A DNA stretch of 64,000 nucleotides from Paraburkholderia elongata. Its GTDB lineage: Bacteria > Pseudomonadota > Gammaproteobacteria > Burkholderiales > Burkholderiaceae. Of the stretch, positions 18,475 through 27,230 are shown piece after piece. The notes below the pieces were generated by a model, which ran no database searches, was not told the DNA's origin, and was given only the letters and a program-made list of their open reading frames with translations. Position 1 is the first letter of the stretch, and each line of letters begins with the position of its first letter. The position numbers were made by a program, and so were the translations under genes. The DNA lies in contig NZ_WOEZ01000052.1 in the NCBI RefSeq assembly GCF_013177735.1, positions 29,076 through 93,075 on the forward strand, written 5' to 3'.

Positions 18475-19335
18475 GTGAATACGATTTCCACAAGAGTCCT
18501 GAAGACTTCTCTCGTCACCTTTCTCGGCGTGCTGGCACTGGCAGGAAACGGCGCTCAAGCAAAGGAATGGAAGACCGTGAAGGTTGCCCTGGAAGGCAGT
18601 TATGCTCCGTGGAATCTGACCTTGCCGAGCGGAAAAATCTCGGGATTCGAACCGGAATTAATCGACAATCTGTGCAAGCGGGTCAACCTGCAATGCGAAA
18701 CAGTCGCCCAGGACTTTGACGGCCTCATTACCGGCCTGCAGGCCGGCAAATTCGATGTTGTGATGGATGCCCTTGCAATCACACCAGAACGTCAACAGGT
18801 CATTGCCTTCTCCAAGCCCTACGCTGCGACGCCGGCCGCATTCGCGACGGTAGATGGACATGGATTGGCGAACACGACAGGAAAAACCTCTTCCCTCAAG
18901 CTGACTGGCGACCCCAAAACCGACAGCCCCATGATCGCCCCGCTGCGCGATCAACTGAGAGGGAAATCGATCGGCATTCAATCCGGCACGGTGTACACCA
19001 AGTTCATCACCGACAACTTCAAGGACATCACTTCCGTACGCCTCTACAAGACCTCGGCCGAACGTGACCTCGACCTGGTCAACGGACGCGTCGACATGGC
19101 CTTCGACGACGTAACCTATTACGCCGGAATCGCCGACAACAAAGACACCGCCCGAATCCGGATCGCCGGACCAACGATCGGTGGCGCGGTTTGGGGGCCG
19201 GGAGAAGGTCTTGGGTTTCGCAAACAGGATACGGATCTGAAAGCAAAATTTGACGCAGCCATCACGGCAGCACTAGCAGACGGTACCGTGACGCGGTTGT
19301 CGGAAAAGTGGTTCAAGACCGATGTGAAGCCGTAA
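18475..19335 (+). CDS. Periplasmic amino-acid-binding protein (SBP_bac_3, Lys/Arg/Orn-like)
   Basis: A GTG at 18475 follows TATGGAGGTGTAAT, a strong ribosome site, and gives 286 residues with a clean signal peptide (cut after GNGAQA, about residue 25). The mature part is a family-3 binding protein: VKVALEGSYAPWNLTLPSGKISGFEPEL, then DFDGLITGLQAGKFDVVMDALAITPERQ and GTVYTKF, as in the ArgT/HisJ/OccT group. No permease or ATPase gene is adjacent. It lies 90 bases downstream of the lyase-like gene on the same strand, so the two are probably one operon; this links that protein to a cationic or aromatic amino acid. Confidence 0.88.
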   Translation: MNTISTRVLKTSLVTFLGVLALAGNGAQAKEWKTVKVALEGSYAPWNLTLPSGKISGFEPELIDNLCKRVNLQCETVAQDFDGLITGLQAGKFDVVMDALAITPERQQVIAFSKPYAATPAAFATVDGHGLANTTGKTSSLKLTGDPKTDSPMIAPLRDQLRGKSIGIQSGTVYTKFITDNFKDITSVRLYKTSAERDLDLVNGRVDMAFDDVTYYAGIADNKDTARIRIAGPTIGGAVWGPGEGLGFRKQDTDLKAKFDAAITAALADGTVTRLSEKWFKTDVKP

Positions 19336-19426
19336 GCGTGCGGCATTGCATGACGCTGTTGGACGTCGAGGCGGAGATCAGTCTTTGCTAGACTGGCTTC
19401 ACGATGGCATTTGCCAGGTCAACGAC

Positions 19427-20356
19427 ATGAACCGCCTTCCTCCTCTTCGAGCCTTGCAGATATTCGATGCCGTCATTCGTTACGGGGGCGTCGTGGCCGC
19501 CGCCGAGGCGCTTCACGTGACGCCCGGTGCGATTAGTCAGCAGATTCGCGTCCTTGAAGACTTTCTCGGGGTCGCGCTTTTCGAGCGGGAAAACACGGGC
19601 CTGCGACCGACCCCGCTCTGCGAGCTGTACCACTCGCACATCTCCCGGGGGTTCGAGTGCTTTCATAGCGCCCAGGCGGCGCTCAAGGCACAGACGGGCC
19701 GCCGGCTCACCCTGATGACATTTCCGTCAGTCGCGACCCATTGGCTTGCCTCCAGATTGGACACGTGGCACACCATCTGCCCTCACGTGCAGGTCCATGT
19801 CGAGGTCGTCGACCACGAAACCAGTATCGGCGCGAGAAGTGCCGACGTCCGGCTAACGTATGGGGCACTACCGAATGACGGAACGCCCTATCACGTCGTC
19901 TTTACGGACAGGGTTGCACCCGTGTTTGCACCCTCGCTGTTGCAGGCGGAAAAACCAATCTCGCAACCGGCGGATATCTTGCGCTACCCGCTGATTCACG
20001 TCGAGTGGGGATGGGCAAACATGTCGCCACCAACGTGGGGACACTGGTTGCATGCGGTTGGCGTGCCTCTGCCCGAGGGGTTGGCGCCACTCACTTACTC
20101 CGTTTCCGGCATGGCAATCGATGCGGCAATTCGGGGAAGATGCATTTCGTTGGGACAGGGCTTTTTTGCCATTGATAGCATCAAGCGACACGAACTTGTC
20201 GCGCCGTTCAAGGTCGCCCTACCCATGCCGTTCCCATACTTCATTTGCTGGAAGCGAACTGCGGCAGACTCCCCTGCAACCAGGCAATTTCTCGACTGGC
20301 TAATTGAGGAAGCCGAGCAGACGGGACGCGACATAAAAGCCATGTTTGGCGACTGA
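19427..20356 (+). CDS. LysR-family regulator, GcvA-like
   Basis: The ATG at 19427 (MNRLPPLRALQIFDAVIRYGG) gives 309 residues and matches the usual start of the GcvA-like LysR group; the longer open frame has no ribosome site. The helix-turn-helix spans about residues 18-45 (VVAAAEALHVTPGAISQQIRVLE). The effector domain has the GcvA-group features LTLMTFPSVATHWLASRL and SLGQGFFAIDSI. It follows the lyase-like and binding-protein genes on the same strand (91-base gap) and is a good candidate regulator for them, unlike most LysR genes, which are divergent from their targets. Confidence 0.88.
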   Translation: MNRLPPLRALQIFDAVIRYGGVVAAAEALHVTPGAISQQIRVLEDFLGVALFERENTGLRPTPLCELYHSHISRGFECFHSAQAALKAQTGRRLTLMTFPSVATHWLASRLDTWHTICPHVQVHVEVVDHETSIGARSADVRLTYGALPNDGTPYHVVFTDRVAPVFAPSLLQAEKPISQPADILRYPLIHVEWGWANMSPPTWGHWLHAVGVPLPEGLAPLTYSVSGMAIDAAIRGRCISLGQGFFAIDSIKRHELVAPFKVALPMPFPYFICWKRTAADSPATRQFLDWLIEEAEQTGRDIKAMFGD

Positions 20357-20563
20357 AGCGCGCATATACAAGCGCAACAAACAGGGTCCAGACAACGGCC
20401 AACGGTGCCAAGCGCTCACAGGCAGTTCTTCGGCGAGGTCGTGTGAAAACGCATGCTGAACGTGACGTTCAAAAAAATCGCCCCTTCAGATCGCGTCATG
20501 TCGGCTTCGCGACAGGACTCGAACGTCTGCTTTCGACGGGTGCGATCGACCGTAGGTCACGAT

Positions 20564-21874
20564 CTAAGTAATCTGTTTCGATGCGGGCACTGCAGGCTTG
20601 AACGCGTCGGGATATTCGTGACGAAACCAATCCTTCACTTGATCGTGATTAAGCGCAAAGAATTCGCGCGATCGCGGTATAAGGACGAAGCCGAAAGCGA
20701 GCAGACAAGTGGCAAGACCGAAGCAAGTATAGACTTCCCCCACCGCCCAGTGGGTGAGGGCCACGCCCGCGATCATGGGTCCAAGAATGCCTGCAATCTG
20801 CGTAGTCATCATGCTGGCAGCGAGAATGCGTACGCGGAAATTCTGCGGGATAGCCAATGAGCGATGAGTCGCGCCGACGAGTCCCATTGATGCATTGGCG
20901 AAACCCACACAGGTGAGCGCCAATACCAGCATGACGGGTGAATGCGCCCAGCCCGAAGCGGCAAGTGCCAGTCCCTCGCACATAGCGGCCCCAACCCGGA
21001 CATTGAATCGGCCGAACCGGCGTACCAGTGCGTCAGAACCGCGAAAGCTGCCGAGCAGCAAACCTATAGATAAGGCCGCTTCGCAACCACCCAACCAGAG
21101 ACCCGACAACCCGAGTGATTGAACTTTAAGCGGGATCAGCATGCCGACTGCAGGCCCCTGGAATATCCAGACGAGGAAATTGACAAGTGTCCAACCACGC
21201 TCCAGTGGAACGATCCATTTGGCATGCAGTCCGGCGCGCAGATCTTCCCACCACTGCGCCAACCCGCGCGGGTGTTCGCAATGCGGCAACTCAGATGGAA
21301 GCTGCAAAGTCACATAGGCCGCCAAGCCGAGCAGGATGCCGTTCAGCCAAAATGTTGCAGCGATACCGCCTAAGGCCAGTGCTGCACCAGCCAAGGCTGG
21401 TCCCAAGGCACGACCAGCCGCTTGCGTTGACTTGCGAAGACGAAGCGCCTCGGCCAAACGATTCGCCGGAACAAGTTCAGCCGAAATTGTGGAGCTGGCC
21501 GGATCGATGAAGGCTTTCGCCACTACGGTGACTACGCCTATGCAGATGATGAGCGTAAGTCGATAGTCGGACAGCGAGGCGAGCGTAGCAAAGGTAAAGG
21601 CCACGACCGTTAAGGCGCAGATACCCCATACAATCTGCGGTCTCTTTGCATAGCGATCCCCAAGTGGCGAAAGCAGGGGCATTGCAAAAATCGTGGTGAT
21701 GGCAATGCTTGCGCTGTAGATCGCCAGGTCATGCGCGCCGCCCCGATGAACGATCCACCAAGGGAGTGTGATGAAGCCAATCATGTCTGCCAGGACCGTC
21801 AGCAGATCGCTGAGAAGCAGACTGGAGAGAGGAGCACCGATCGTACTTATGCGAGATCTAATTCTCCGAAACAC
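20564..21874 (-). CDS. Major facilitator superfamily transporter
   Basis: The GTG start at 21874 follows AGGGGAGAAACCG. The 436 residues show twelve hydrophobic segments and the MFS loop motif after helix 2 (LSPLGDRYAKRPQIV). The overall pattern (no N-terminal extension, IDPASSTISAELVP after helix 4) is like the EntS/MacB-independent DHA3 exporters that carry siderophores or macrolides. Substrate unknown. The C-terminus has a polar tail of about 35 residues. It stands alone, converging with the GcvA-like gene and divergent from the RidA remnant. Confidence 0.85.
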   Translation of the reverse strand: MFRRIRSRISTIGAPLSSLLLSDLLTVLADMIGFITLPWWIVHRGGAHDLAIYSASIAITTIFAMPLLSPLGDRYAKRPQIVWGICALTVVAFTFATLASLSDYRLTLIICIGVVTVVAKAFIDPASSTISAELVPANRLAEALRLRKSTQAAGRALGPALAGAALALGGIAATFWLNGILLGLAAYVTLQLPSELPHCEHPRGLAQWWEDLRAGLHAKWIVPLERGWTLVNFLVWIFQGPAVGMLIPLKVQSLGLSGLWLGGCEAALSIGLLLGSFRGSDALVRRFGRFNVRVGAAMCEGLALAASGWAHSPVMLVLALTCVGFANASMGLVGATHRSLAIPQNFRVRILAASMMTTQIAGILGPMIAGVALTHWAVGEVYTCFGLATCLLAFGFVLIPRSREFFALNHDQVKDWFRHEYPDAFKPAVPASKQIT

Positions 21875-21978
21875 CGGTTTCTCCCCTGTTGCGTTCGCTG
21901 ATGCTACCTCAACATTTTTCCGTTGTTTATCGGGACGTTTCCAGACGTTGGTGTTTCACCAGAACGACTAGTTCATCC

Positions 21979-22122
21979 GAGACTACCGTGGCCGCGGCAT
22001 TTCGCGAGATCAAGGATCGCTATATCAAGGTGGATGCCCCGGCCTGGACCATCCTCGGCGTGGCCGCATTGGCGAGGCCAACGCTTTTTGTTGAAATCAA
22101 GGCGGTGGCTGCGACACGCGCC
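21979..22122 (+). pseudogene. Remnant of a RidA/YjgF-family gene (C-terminal third)
   Basis: In one plus-strand frame the stretch TTVAAAFREIKDRY, VDAPAWTILGVAAL and ARPTLFVEIKAVAATR matches the C-terminal end of RidA-family enamine/imine deaminases, including the family's closing EIxAVA pattern. The N-terminal two thirds, with the start, are absent: upstream sequence is the promoter region of the leftward MFS gene. The frame runs on without a stop at the proper place into antisense of the next gene. It is a gene fragment left by a deletion or rearrangement. Confidence 0.6.
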
Positions 22123-22126
22123 GCCG

Positions 22127-23122
22127 CTAACGTACAGCAGCGCGTCCCGCACTCAGAACAAGGATGAAGGCCACGCCGACGAACAGGAGGCCGGGCGTGT
22201 ACGCGTGATTGACCACAGCCGCGCGCGTGAGCACCGCCATTGTTGCGATCCAGGCCAGCACGCTGGCGGCCAACAAGCCATCGTCAACAAATAGCCCCAG
22301 AACTTCTTGCCAGACTCGCACGATCCCATGGCGCGGTGGGTGAGTCACCGCGGCTGCCCGCGGGCTCCGGGTGTTGGCGGGCACACGTGCCCGGTACAGG
22401 CGGCACGCGAAGATCAGCGCCTGCGACACGAGCAGGTAACCGCCAGCGAGGACGAGGATAGCCAGATCGCCCGAGGGCCACACGAGGCCGAGGCCTTCGC
22501 CTGCCCAGAATGTACCGAATGCGCAGAGCAGGATGCCGACCGCGTACTTCAACGTGTTTTCGGGCACGTTCGCCAACGGCCGATGCAACACGACGCCCAG
22601 CCCGCAAACGAGCACAAGGGCGGCGGCCGCGCCGGCCGACGCCGGACCCATTTGACGACTGCTGGCGCCGAGCGCGATGACGATGAAGACGACTTCCATG
22701 CCCTCGAGCATCACAATCTTGAACGAAGTCGCGAGGGCAATGGCATCCCACCTGGCGCGGCGTGTGCCGCCGAACTTGCGCAGCGCTGCCGTCTCCTTTT
22801 CGAAGGCAGCTTGCTCGTCGTGCAGCGGTATTCCCCCTGTTGCCCGCAGCATGGCTTTGCGCAGCCAGCGCGCACCGAACAGCAGCGCAAGCGTGCCGAC
22901 GAGCAGTCGCACCGCGACTAACGGCGCCTGTAGCAACGACTGGCCGAGCGCAACGACCAGCACCACAAGTACGAGCATGGCGGCCGCCGCACCCGTCAGT
23001 GCTGAACGCCAGCCTCGTATCGACCCAACCGCAAGGATGACGGTCAACGCTTCCACGAACTCCACCAGGGACGCGAGAAATGACGCGACGATGGATGGAC
23101 CTGCATGTATCCACGTGATCAT
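22127..23122 (-). CDS. Polytopic membrane protein, COG4280-like
   Basis: The ATG at 23122 follows GGAGACTTC and gives 331 residues; the longer upstream frame is not likely. There are about seven to eight membrane helices. Two related segments stand out: LVEFVEALTVILAVG (about 15-30) and VMLEGMEVVFIVIALG (about 155-170). Both place an E-x-x-E motif in a membrane helix and are separated by about 140 residues, as expected for an internal repeat. This resembles, distantly, the REGLE motif of Ftr1-type iron permeases. I would call it an uncharacterised transporter-like protein. It is divergent from kup. Confidence 0.7.
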   Translation of the reverse strand: MITWIHAGPSIVASFLASLVEFVEALTVILAVGSIRGWRSALTGAAAAMLVLVVLVVALGQSLLQAPLVAVRLLVGTLALLFGARWLRKAMLRATGGIPLHDEQAAFEKETAALRKFGGTRRARWDAIALATSFKIVMLEGMEVVFIVIALGASSRQMGPASAGAAAALVLVCGLGVVLHRPLANVPENTLKYAVGILLCAFGTFWAGEGLGLVWPSGDLAILVLAGGYLLVSQALIFACRLYRARVPANTRSPRAAAVTHPPRHGIVRVWQEVLGLFVDDGLLAASVLAWIATMAVLTRAAVVNHAYTPGLLFVGVAFILVLSAGRAAVR

Positions 23123-23374
23123 GAAGTCTCCCCGAGACGGGTGAAAGGGATCGGCGAGCGGCGAGCATATACGCGTTGGCGTGACCACTTTGACCGATTG
23201 ACCACACTGTAAGGGTACGCATTTCACTGCGGTGGAAGAAGACAATTCTCTGCCGGTGTGGCCAATGCGATGCCGCAGTCATTGAAAGTTGTTCTGAAAG
23301 GTAGGGTCGGTAGCATACGAGGCAATCTCACGAACCCTCCTTTCAATCACGTATCGCTCAACTTAGAACCCCCT

Positions 23375-25273
23375 ATGTCCTCCACTGCTCTCAGCGCGGC
23401 CTCTTCTGCAAAGAAAGCTGCACCCGGCCTTGTGCTCGGCGCCATCGGGGTTGTGTTCGGTGATATCGGAACCAGCCCGCTCTATACGCTCCGCGAATGC
23501 CTGAAGGCGGCAGGCGGTATCACGCAAACCAATGTGTTCGGCATTGTGTCGCTAATTCTGTGGTCGATCATCATTGTCGTCACGCTGAAATATGTCAGTT
23601 TCGTGATGCGTGCGGACAATGAAGGTGAGGGCGGCATCCTGGCGCTCACCGCACTTGCATCCGGCGTCGCGCCCGTGCGATTGCGCGGCGTTTTATTGAC
23701 GCTCGGGGTATTCGGCGCGGCCATGTTCTACGGCGATTCGATGATCACGCCGGCCATTTCGGTGATATCCGCAGTGGAAGGCGTGACACTCGTGGACCCG
23801 CATCTGACCGAATGGATTGTCCCCATCTCGCTCGTCATTCTCACCGGTCTTTTCAAACTTCAGAAACGCGGCACGGGCGCGGTCGGCACGGTTTTCGGGC
23901 CGGTGATGATCGTATGGTTCGTGACACTGGCGGCGCTTGGCGTATCCCATATCGTCACGCATACGGCCATTGTGCAGGCCGTGTCGCCGCTCTATGCCGT
24001 CAAATTCGTCGCACAGGCGCCGGCCACCGCGTTCGTCGTGCTGGGCTCGGTCTTTCTGGCGCTGACCGGCGGCGAGGCTCTTTACGCCGACATGGGCCAT
24101 TTCGGCAAAAAACCGATCCGTCTCGCGTGGCTGCTTCTCGTGCTACCCAGCCTGGTGCTGAACTATTTCGGTCAGGCGGCGCTGGTTCTGGAAAAGCCCT
24201 CGGCGATCGCTCAACCATTTTTTCAGTCTGCTCCTGACTGGGCACTCGTGCCGCTGGTGCTGCTCGCCACGGCGGCCACGATCATCGCGTCGCAGGCCGT
24301 CATCTCGGGCGCCTTTTCGATGACCAAGCAGGCCGTGCAACTCGGCTTTCTGCCGCGCATTCCGGTCGTGCACACGTCGACGCACGAGATCGGGCAGGTG
24401 TATGTCCCGTTCATCAACGTCACGCTTTATGCGGCCGTCGTTTTTCTCGTGGTGTTCTTCAAATCCTCCGACAATCTGGCGGCGGCTTACGGTATCGCAG
24501 TGGCATCGACCATGCTGCTGACCACCTTGCTGATGTACTTCATCACTCACTGCCTGTGGCGCTGGAAGCCGCTTGCAACCGCGGCTGTCATCCTCCCCCT
24601 CGCCCTGGTCGACGCGGTGTTCGTGTCGAGCAACGTTAGCAAAGTACTTGAAGGCGGCTGGTTTCCGCTGCTCGCCGGCGGCGTGTTATTCACCGTGATG
24701 ACAACCTGGCATAAGGGACGTGAAACGATTGTCGACAAGATGAAAACCGACAATATGCCGCTGGTGGCATTGATTCACTCCCTGTGCGACGGCGCACACT
24801 CGCCGCCGCGTGTGAACGGCACGGCCGTTTTTCCAGGTGGGGTTGTCGACATGGCGCCATCCGCGTTTCTGCATAACCTGAAACACAACGGCGTCATGCA
24901 TCAGACCAACATCTTCCTTGCCGGTACGACGGACAACGTTCCGCATGTTCCCGACGAGCGCAAAGCGACGGTGGTGGACCTCGGGCACGAATGCTACGCC
25001 GTCACGGTTCACTATGGCTTCATGGAGATTCCGAACGTTCCCTTCATTCTCGAACTGGCGCAAAAGCAGATGCCGAACTGGAAGTACGAACCTGCGGATA
25101 CGTCGTTCTTCCTCGCGCGCGACACCGTCATGGCGACCGGTGAAAGCAAAACGATGCCACTCTGGCGCGAGAAGCTGTTCGCGTTTCTTGCAAGAAACGC
25201 GGCGCAGGCGGCCGAGTATTACAGCCTGCCCGCTAACCGCGTGGTGGAAATGGGTGGTCAGATCAACATCTGA
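23375..25273 (+). CDS. kup: Kup-type low-affinity potassium transporter
   Basis: With the ATG at 23375 the protein has 632 residues, near the usual Kup length (about 625); the open frame extends to 23258, but that leader is not like Kup. The signature GAIGVVFGDIGTSPLYTLRE is at about residues 25-44, followed by twelve membrane helices (to about 460) and a cytoplasmic tail with HGFME-like blocks (VHYGFMEIPNVP). It takes up K+ with H+ at the inner membrane and is constitutive in many bacteria. A good rho-independent terminator lies at 25404-25431. Confidence 0.95.
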   Translation: MSSTALSAASSAKKAAPGLVLGAIGVVFGDIGTSPLYTLRECLKAAGGITQTNVFGIVSLILWSIIIVVTLKYVSFVMRADNEGEGGILALTALASGVAPVRLRGVLLTLGVFGAAMFYGDSMITPAISVISAVEGVTLVDPHLTEWIVPISLVILTGLFKLQKRGTGAVGTVFGPVMIVWFVTLAALGVSHIVTHTAIVQAVSPLYAVKFVAQAPATAFVVLGSVFLALTGGEALYADMGHFGKKPIRLAWLLLVLPSLVLNYFGQAALVLEKPSAIAQPFFQSAPDWALVPLVLLATAATIIASQAVISGAFSMTKQAVQLGFLPRIPVVHTSTHEIGQVYVPFINVTLYAAVVFLVVFFKSSDNLAAAYGIAVASTMLLTTLLMYFITHCLWRWKPLATAAVILPLALVDAVFVSSNVSKVLEGGWFPLLAGGVLFTVMTTWHKGRETIVDKMKTDNMPLVALIHSLCDGAHSPPRVNGTAVFPGGVVDMAPSAFLHNLKHNGVMHQTNIFLAGTTDNVPHVPDERKATVVDLGHECYAVTVHYGFMEIPNVPFILELAQKQMPNWKYEPADTSFFLARDTVMATGESKTMPLWREKLFAFLARNAAQAAEYYSLPANRVVEMGGQINI

Positions 25274-25403
25274 GCGCCGGCGGCATATTGCAGCGTGCCG
25301 ACACAGGATATGGGTGCGCAGACCCATTCGCCGCCGGCACGACGGACTGAAACGCTGAATAAGTGGTCGTCAACAGACGTCACATATCGAATTGCATCCA
25401 CCC

Positions 25404-25431
25404 TGCCGTGCCCGCGCGCACGGCATTTTTT
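25404..25431 (+). terminator. Rho-independent terminator after kup
   Basis: TGCCGTGC and GCACGGCA form a perfect eight-base stem with a six-base loop, directly followed by six T residues. It is 130 bases after the kup stop and before the next gene on the same strand, so it would separate the two transcription units. Confidence 0.8.
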
Positions 25432-25529
25432 CGCGCTGAATGCCTGGAAAATAGTCTCGAATAAGGGAAAACCCGTATAATTGGCAACAAGAGGTCAGAC
25501 ATCTATAGGACACAATAGCGGTTAAGACC

Positions 25530-27155
25530 TTGGCCCGCGCTCTGCCGCGCGGCGCCCACCCTGAAAAGCCCTTCTCTTCCAGACCCGTGAACTCGACTGC
25601 GACTACGACCGCGACTGCCCTGCCTTTCCGAAACGCCCTGCTAGCGATGCTCGGCATCGGCCTCGTCAATATGCTGGTCGCACTCGACCAGACTGTCGTC
25701 AGCACTGCACTGCCTTCGATCGTCGCCGAGCTGCACGGCTTCGAGTACTACGCATGGATTGCCAGCGCGTACCTGCTGGCGTCGGTGGTGACCGTTCCTG
25801 TGTTCGGCCGTCTCGGCGACTATTTCGGCCGCAAGCGTTTCGTGATCGCCGCGGTCATCACGTTCACGGTGGCGTCGGTGCTCTGCGGCGTCGCGAACGA
25901 CATGCTGTTCCTCGTGATCGCACGCGGCTTGCAAGGCGTCGGCGGCGGAATGATGGTGGGCACGGCGTTCGCGTCGATCCCGGACCTTTTCCCCGATCCG
26001 CGCGCACGGGTGCGCTGGCAGGTGGTGATGGCAGCCGCCTACGGGATCGGCACCGCGGCGGGCCCGTCGCTGGGTGGCTGGATGAGCGAGCATTGGGGCT
26101 GGCGCTCCACCTTCCTGATCAACCTGCCGGTTTGCGCCGCAGCGCTCTATTTCACCTGGGCGCATCTGCCCAACTTCCAGCGGCCGCACGAGGGCGAGGT
26201 CAAGATCGACTGGCTCGGCGCAGCGCTGGTGGCCGCCGTGTTGGGCGGCCTGCAGGCTCTTATCGAAGCCGTGCCTAAAGACGGTCTGACGACCGGCACC
26301 CTGGCGTTGGCAGCATTCGTGATCGTGGGCGCCATCGCGTTGCTGGTGTGCGAGAAACGCGCCACGCATCCGATCATTCCGCTCGACCTGTTCAAGGATG
26401 CGCAGCTCGTCACGTTGTTCATACTCGGCTTCCTGTCCGGCTTTGTGATGTTTTCGCTGATCTTCTTCGCGCCGCTGCTGTTGCAAGGCGGCTTCGGACT
26501 GTCGCCGCAACAAGCCGGTCTGCTCGCTACGCCGATCGCCGCCTGCATCGCGCTCGGCAGCCTGCTGAATACGCGCATCGTCATTCACATGAAGAAGCCC
26601 ACGCGGATTCTCTCGATTGGGTTCGCGCTGCTGCTGTTCGCATCGATCGCGTTGGCGTTCGCCAATCCGGAGACGCCGCACGTATGGATCGAATTGCCGA
26701 TGGCGGCCGTCGGCATCGGCCTGGGTTTCATCCTGAACAATCTGAATGTGTTCGGCCAGGAGATTGCCGGGCGTGAGCGCTTCGGCATCACGACCGCGCT
26801 GCTGCAGTCCACGCGGATGGTGGGTGGGATGCTGGGCACGAGCATTGTGGCAACGGTGGTTTCGCACCATTACCGCAGTGTGGTCACGCGCACGATGAGC
26901 GTGCTCGGCGAGCCGGCCGTATCACAGTGGCAGCCGCGCTTCGTCGATCTGCGCATCCTGATCGACGAAGCATTGCGTCTGAAACTGATTGCGGATATGA
27001 AGCCGTCGGGGCTCAATACGTTGGCGCTGATCGACACGGCACGCGATGCACTGGTGCAGTCAATTCATATCGGTGTGTGGCTGACGGCGGTGGCGGCACT
27101 TGCGGCCGCGTTGCTCGTGCAGCGCATCTCGCACGTTGTGTTTCGCCGGAGTTGA
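25530..27155 (+). CDS. MFS drug-type exporter, DHA2 family (14 helices, EmrB/QacA-like)
   Basis: The open frame begins with TTG at 25530 (541 residues); a GTG at 25587 (522 residues) is also possible and gives a more typical short N-terminus. Fourteen hydrophobic segments are apparent. Motif A appears as FGRLGDYFGRKRF after helix 2, and motif C-like ...GTAAGPSLGGWMSEHWGWRSTFLINLP is in helix 5/6; LDQTVVSTALPSI in helix 1 is the DHA2 signature (motif D1). It would expel lipophilic compounds using the proton gradient. There is no periplasmic adaptor gene nearby, so it is not a typical EmrAB pair. Confidence 0.88.
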   Translation: MARALPRGAHPEKPFSSRPVNSTATTTATALPFRNALLAMLGIGLVNMLVALDQTVVSTALPSIVAELHGFEYYAWIASAYLLASVVTVPVFGRLGDYFGRKRFVIAAVITFTVASVLCGVANDMLFLVIARGLQGVGGGMMVGTAFASIPDLFPDPRARVRWQVVMAAAYGIGTAAGPSLGGWMSEHWGWRSTFLINLPVCAAALYFTWAHLPNFQRPHEGEVKIDWLGAALVAAVLGGLQALIEAVPKDGLTTGTLALAAFVIVGAIALLVCEKRATHPIIPLDLFKDAQLVTLFILGFLSGFVMFSLIFFAPLLLQGGFGLSPQQAGLLATPIAACIALGSLLNTRIVIHMKKPTRILSIGFALLLFASIALAFANPETPHVWIELPMAAVGIGLGFILNNLNVFGQEIAGRERFGITTALLQSTRMVGGMLGTSIVATVVSHHYRSVVTRTMSVLGEPAVSQWQPRFVDLRILIDEALRLKLIADMKPSGLNTLALIDTARDALVQSIHIGVWLTAVAALAAALLVQRISHVVFRRS

Positions 27156-27230
27156 GTGTGGCGGAACTGCGGTAGTTGATCGCAGCAGCTTGCGGCGGCC
27201 CCACGGACCGCCGCCCGGATCATGGGAGAC

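Noticed and set aside
25641..26870. Minus-strand frame of 409 codons over the DHA2 exporter
   Set aside because: Extreme Arg/Gln/His content and full overlap with a confident gene.
27190..27215. GC-rich inverted repeat (GGCGGCC...CGCCGCC) as a terminator between the exporter and gudD
   Set aside because: The stem is short and imperfect, and no T-tract follows on either strand.
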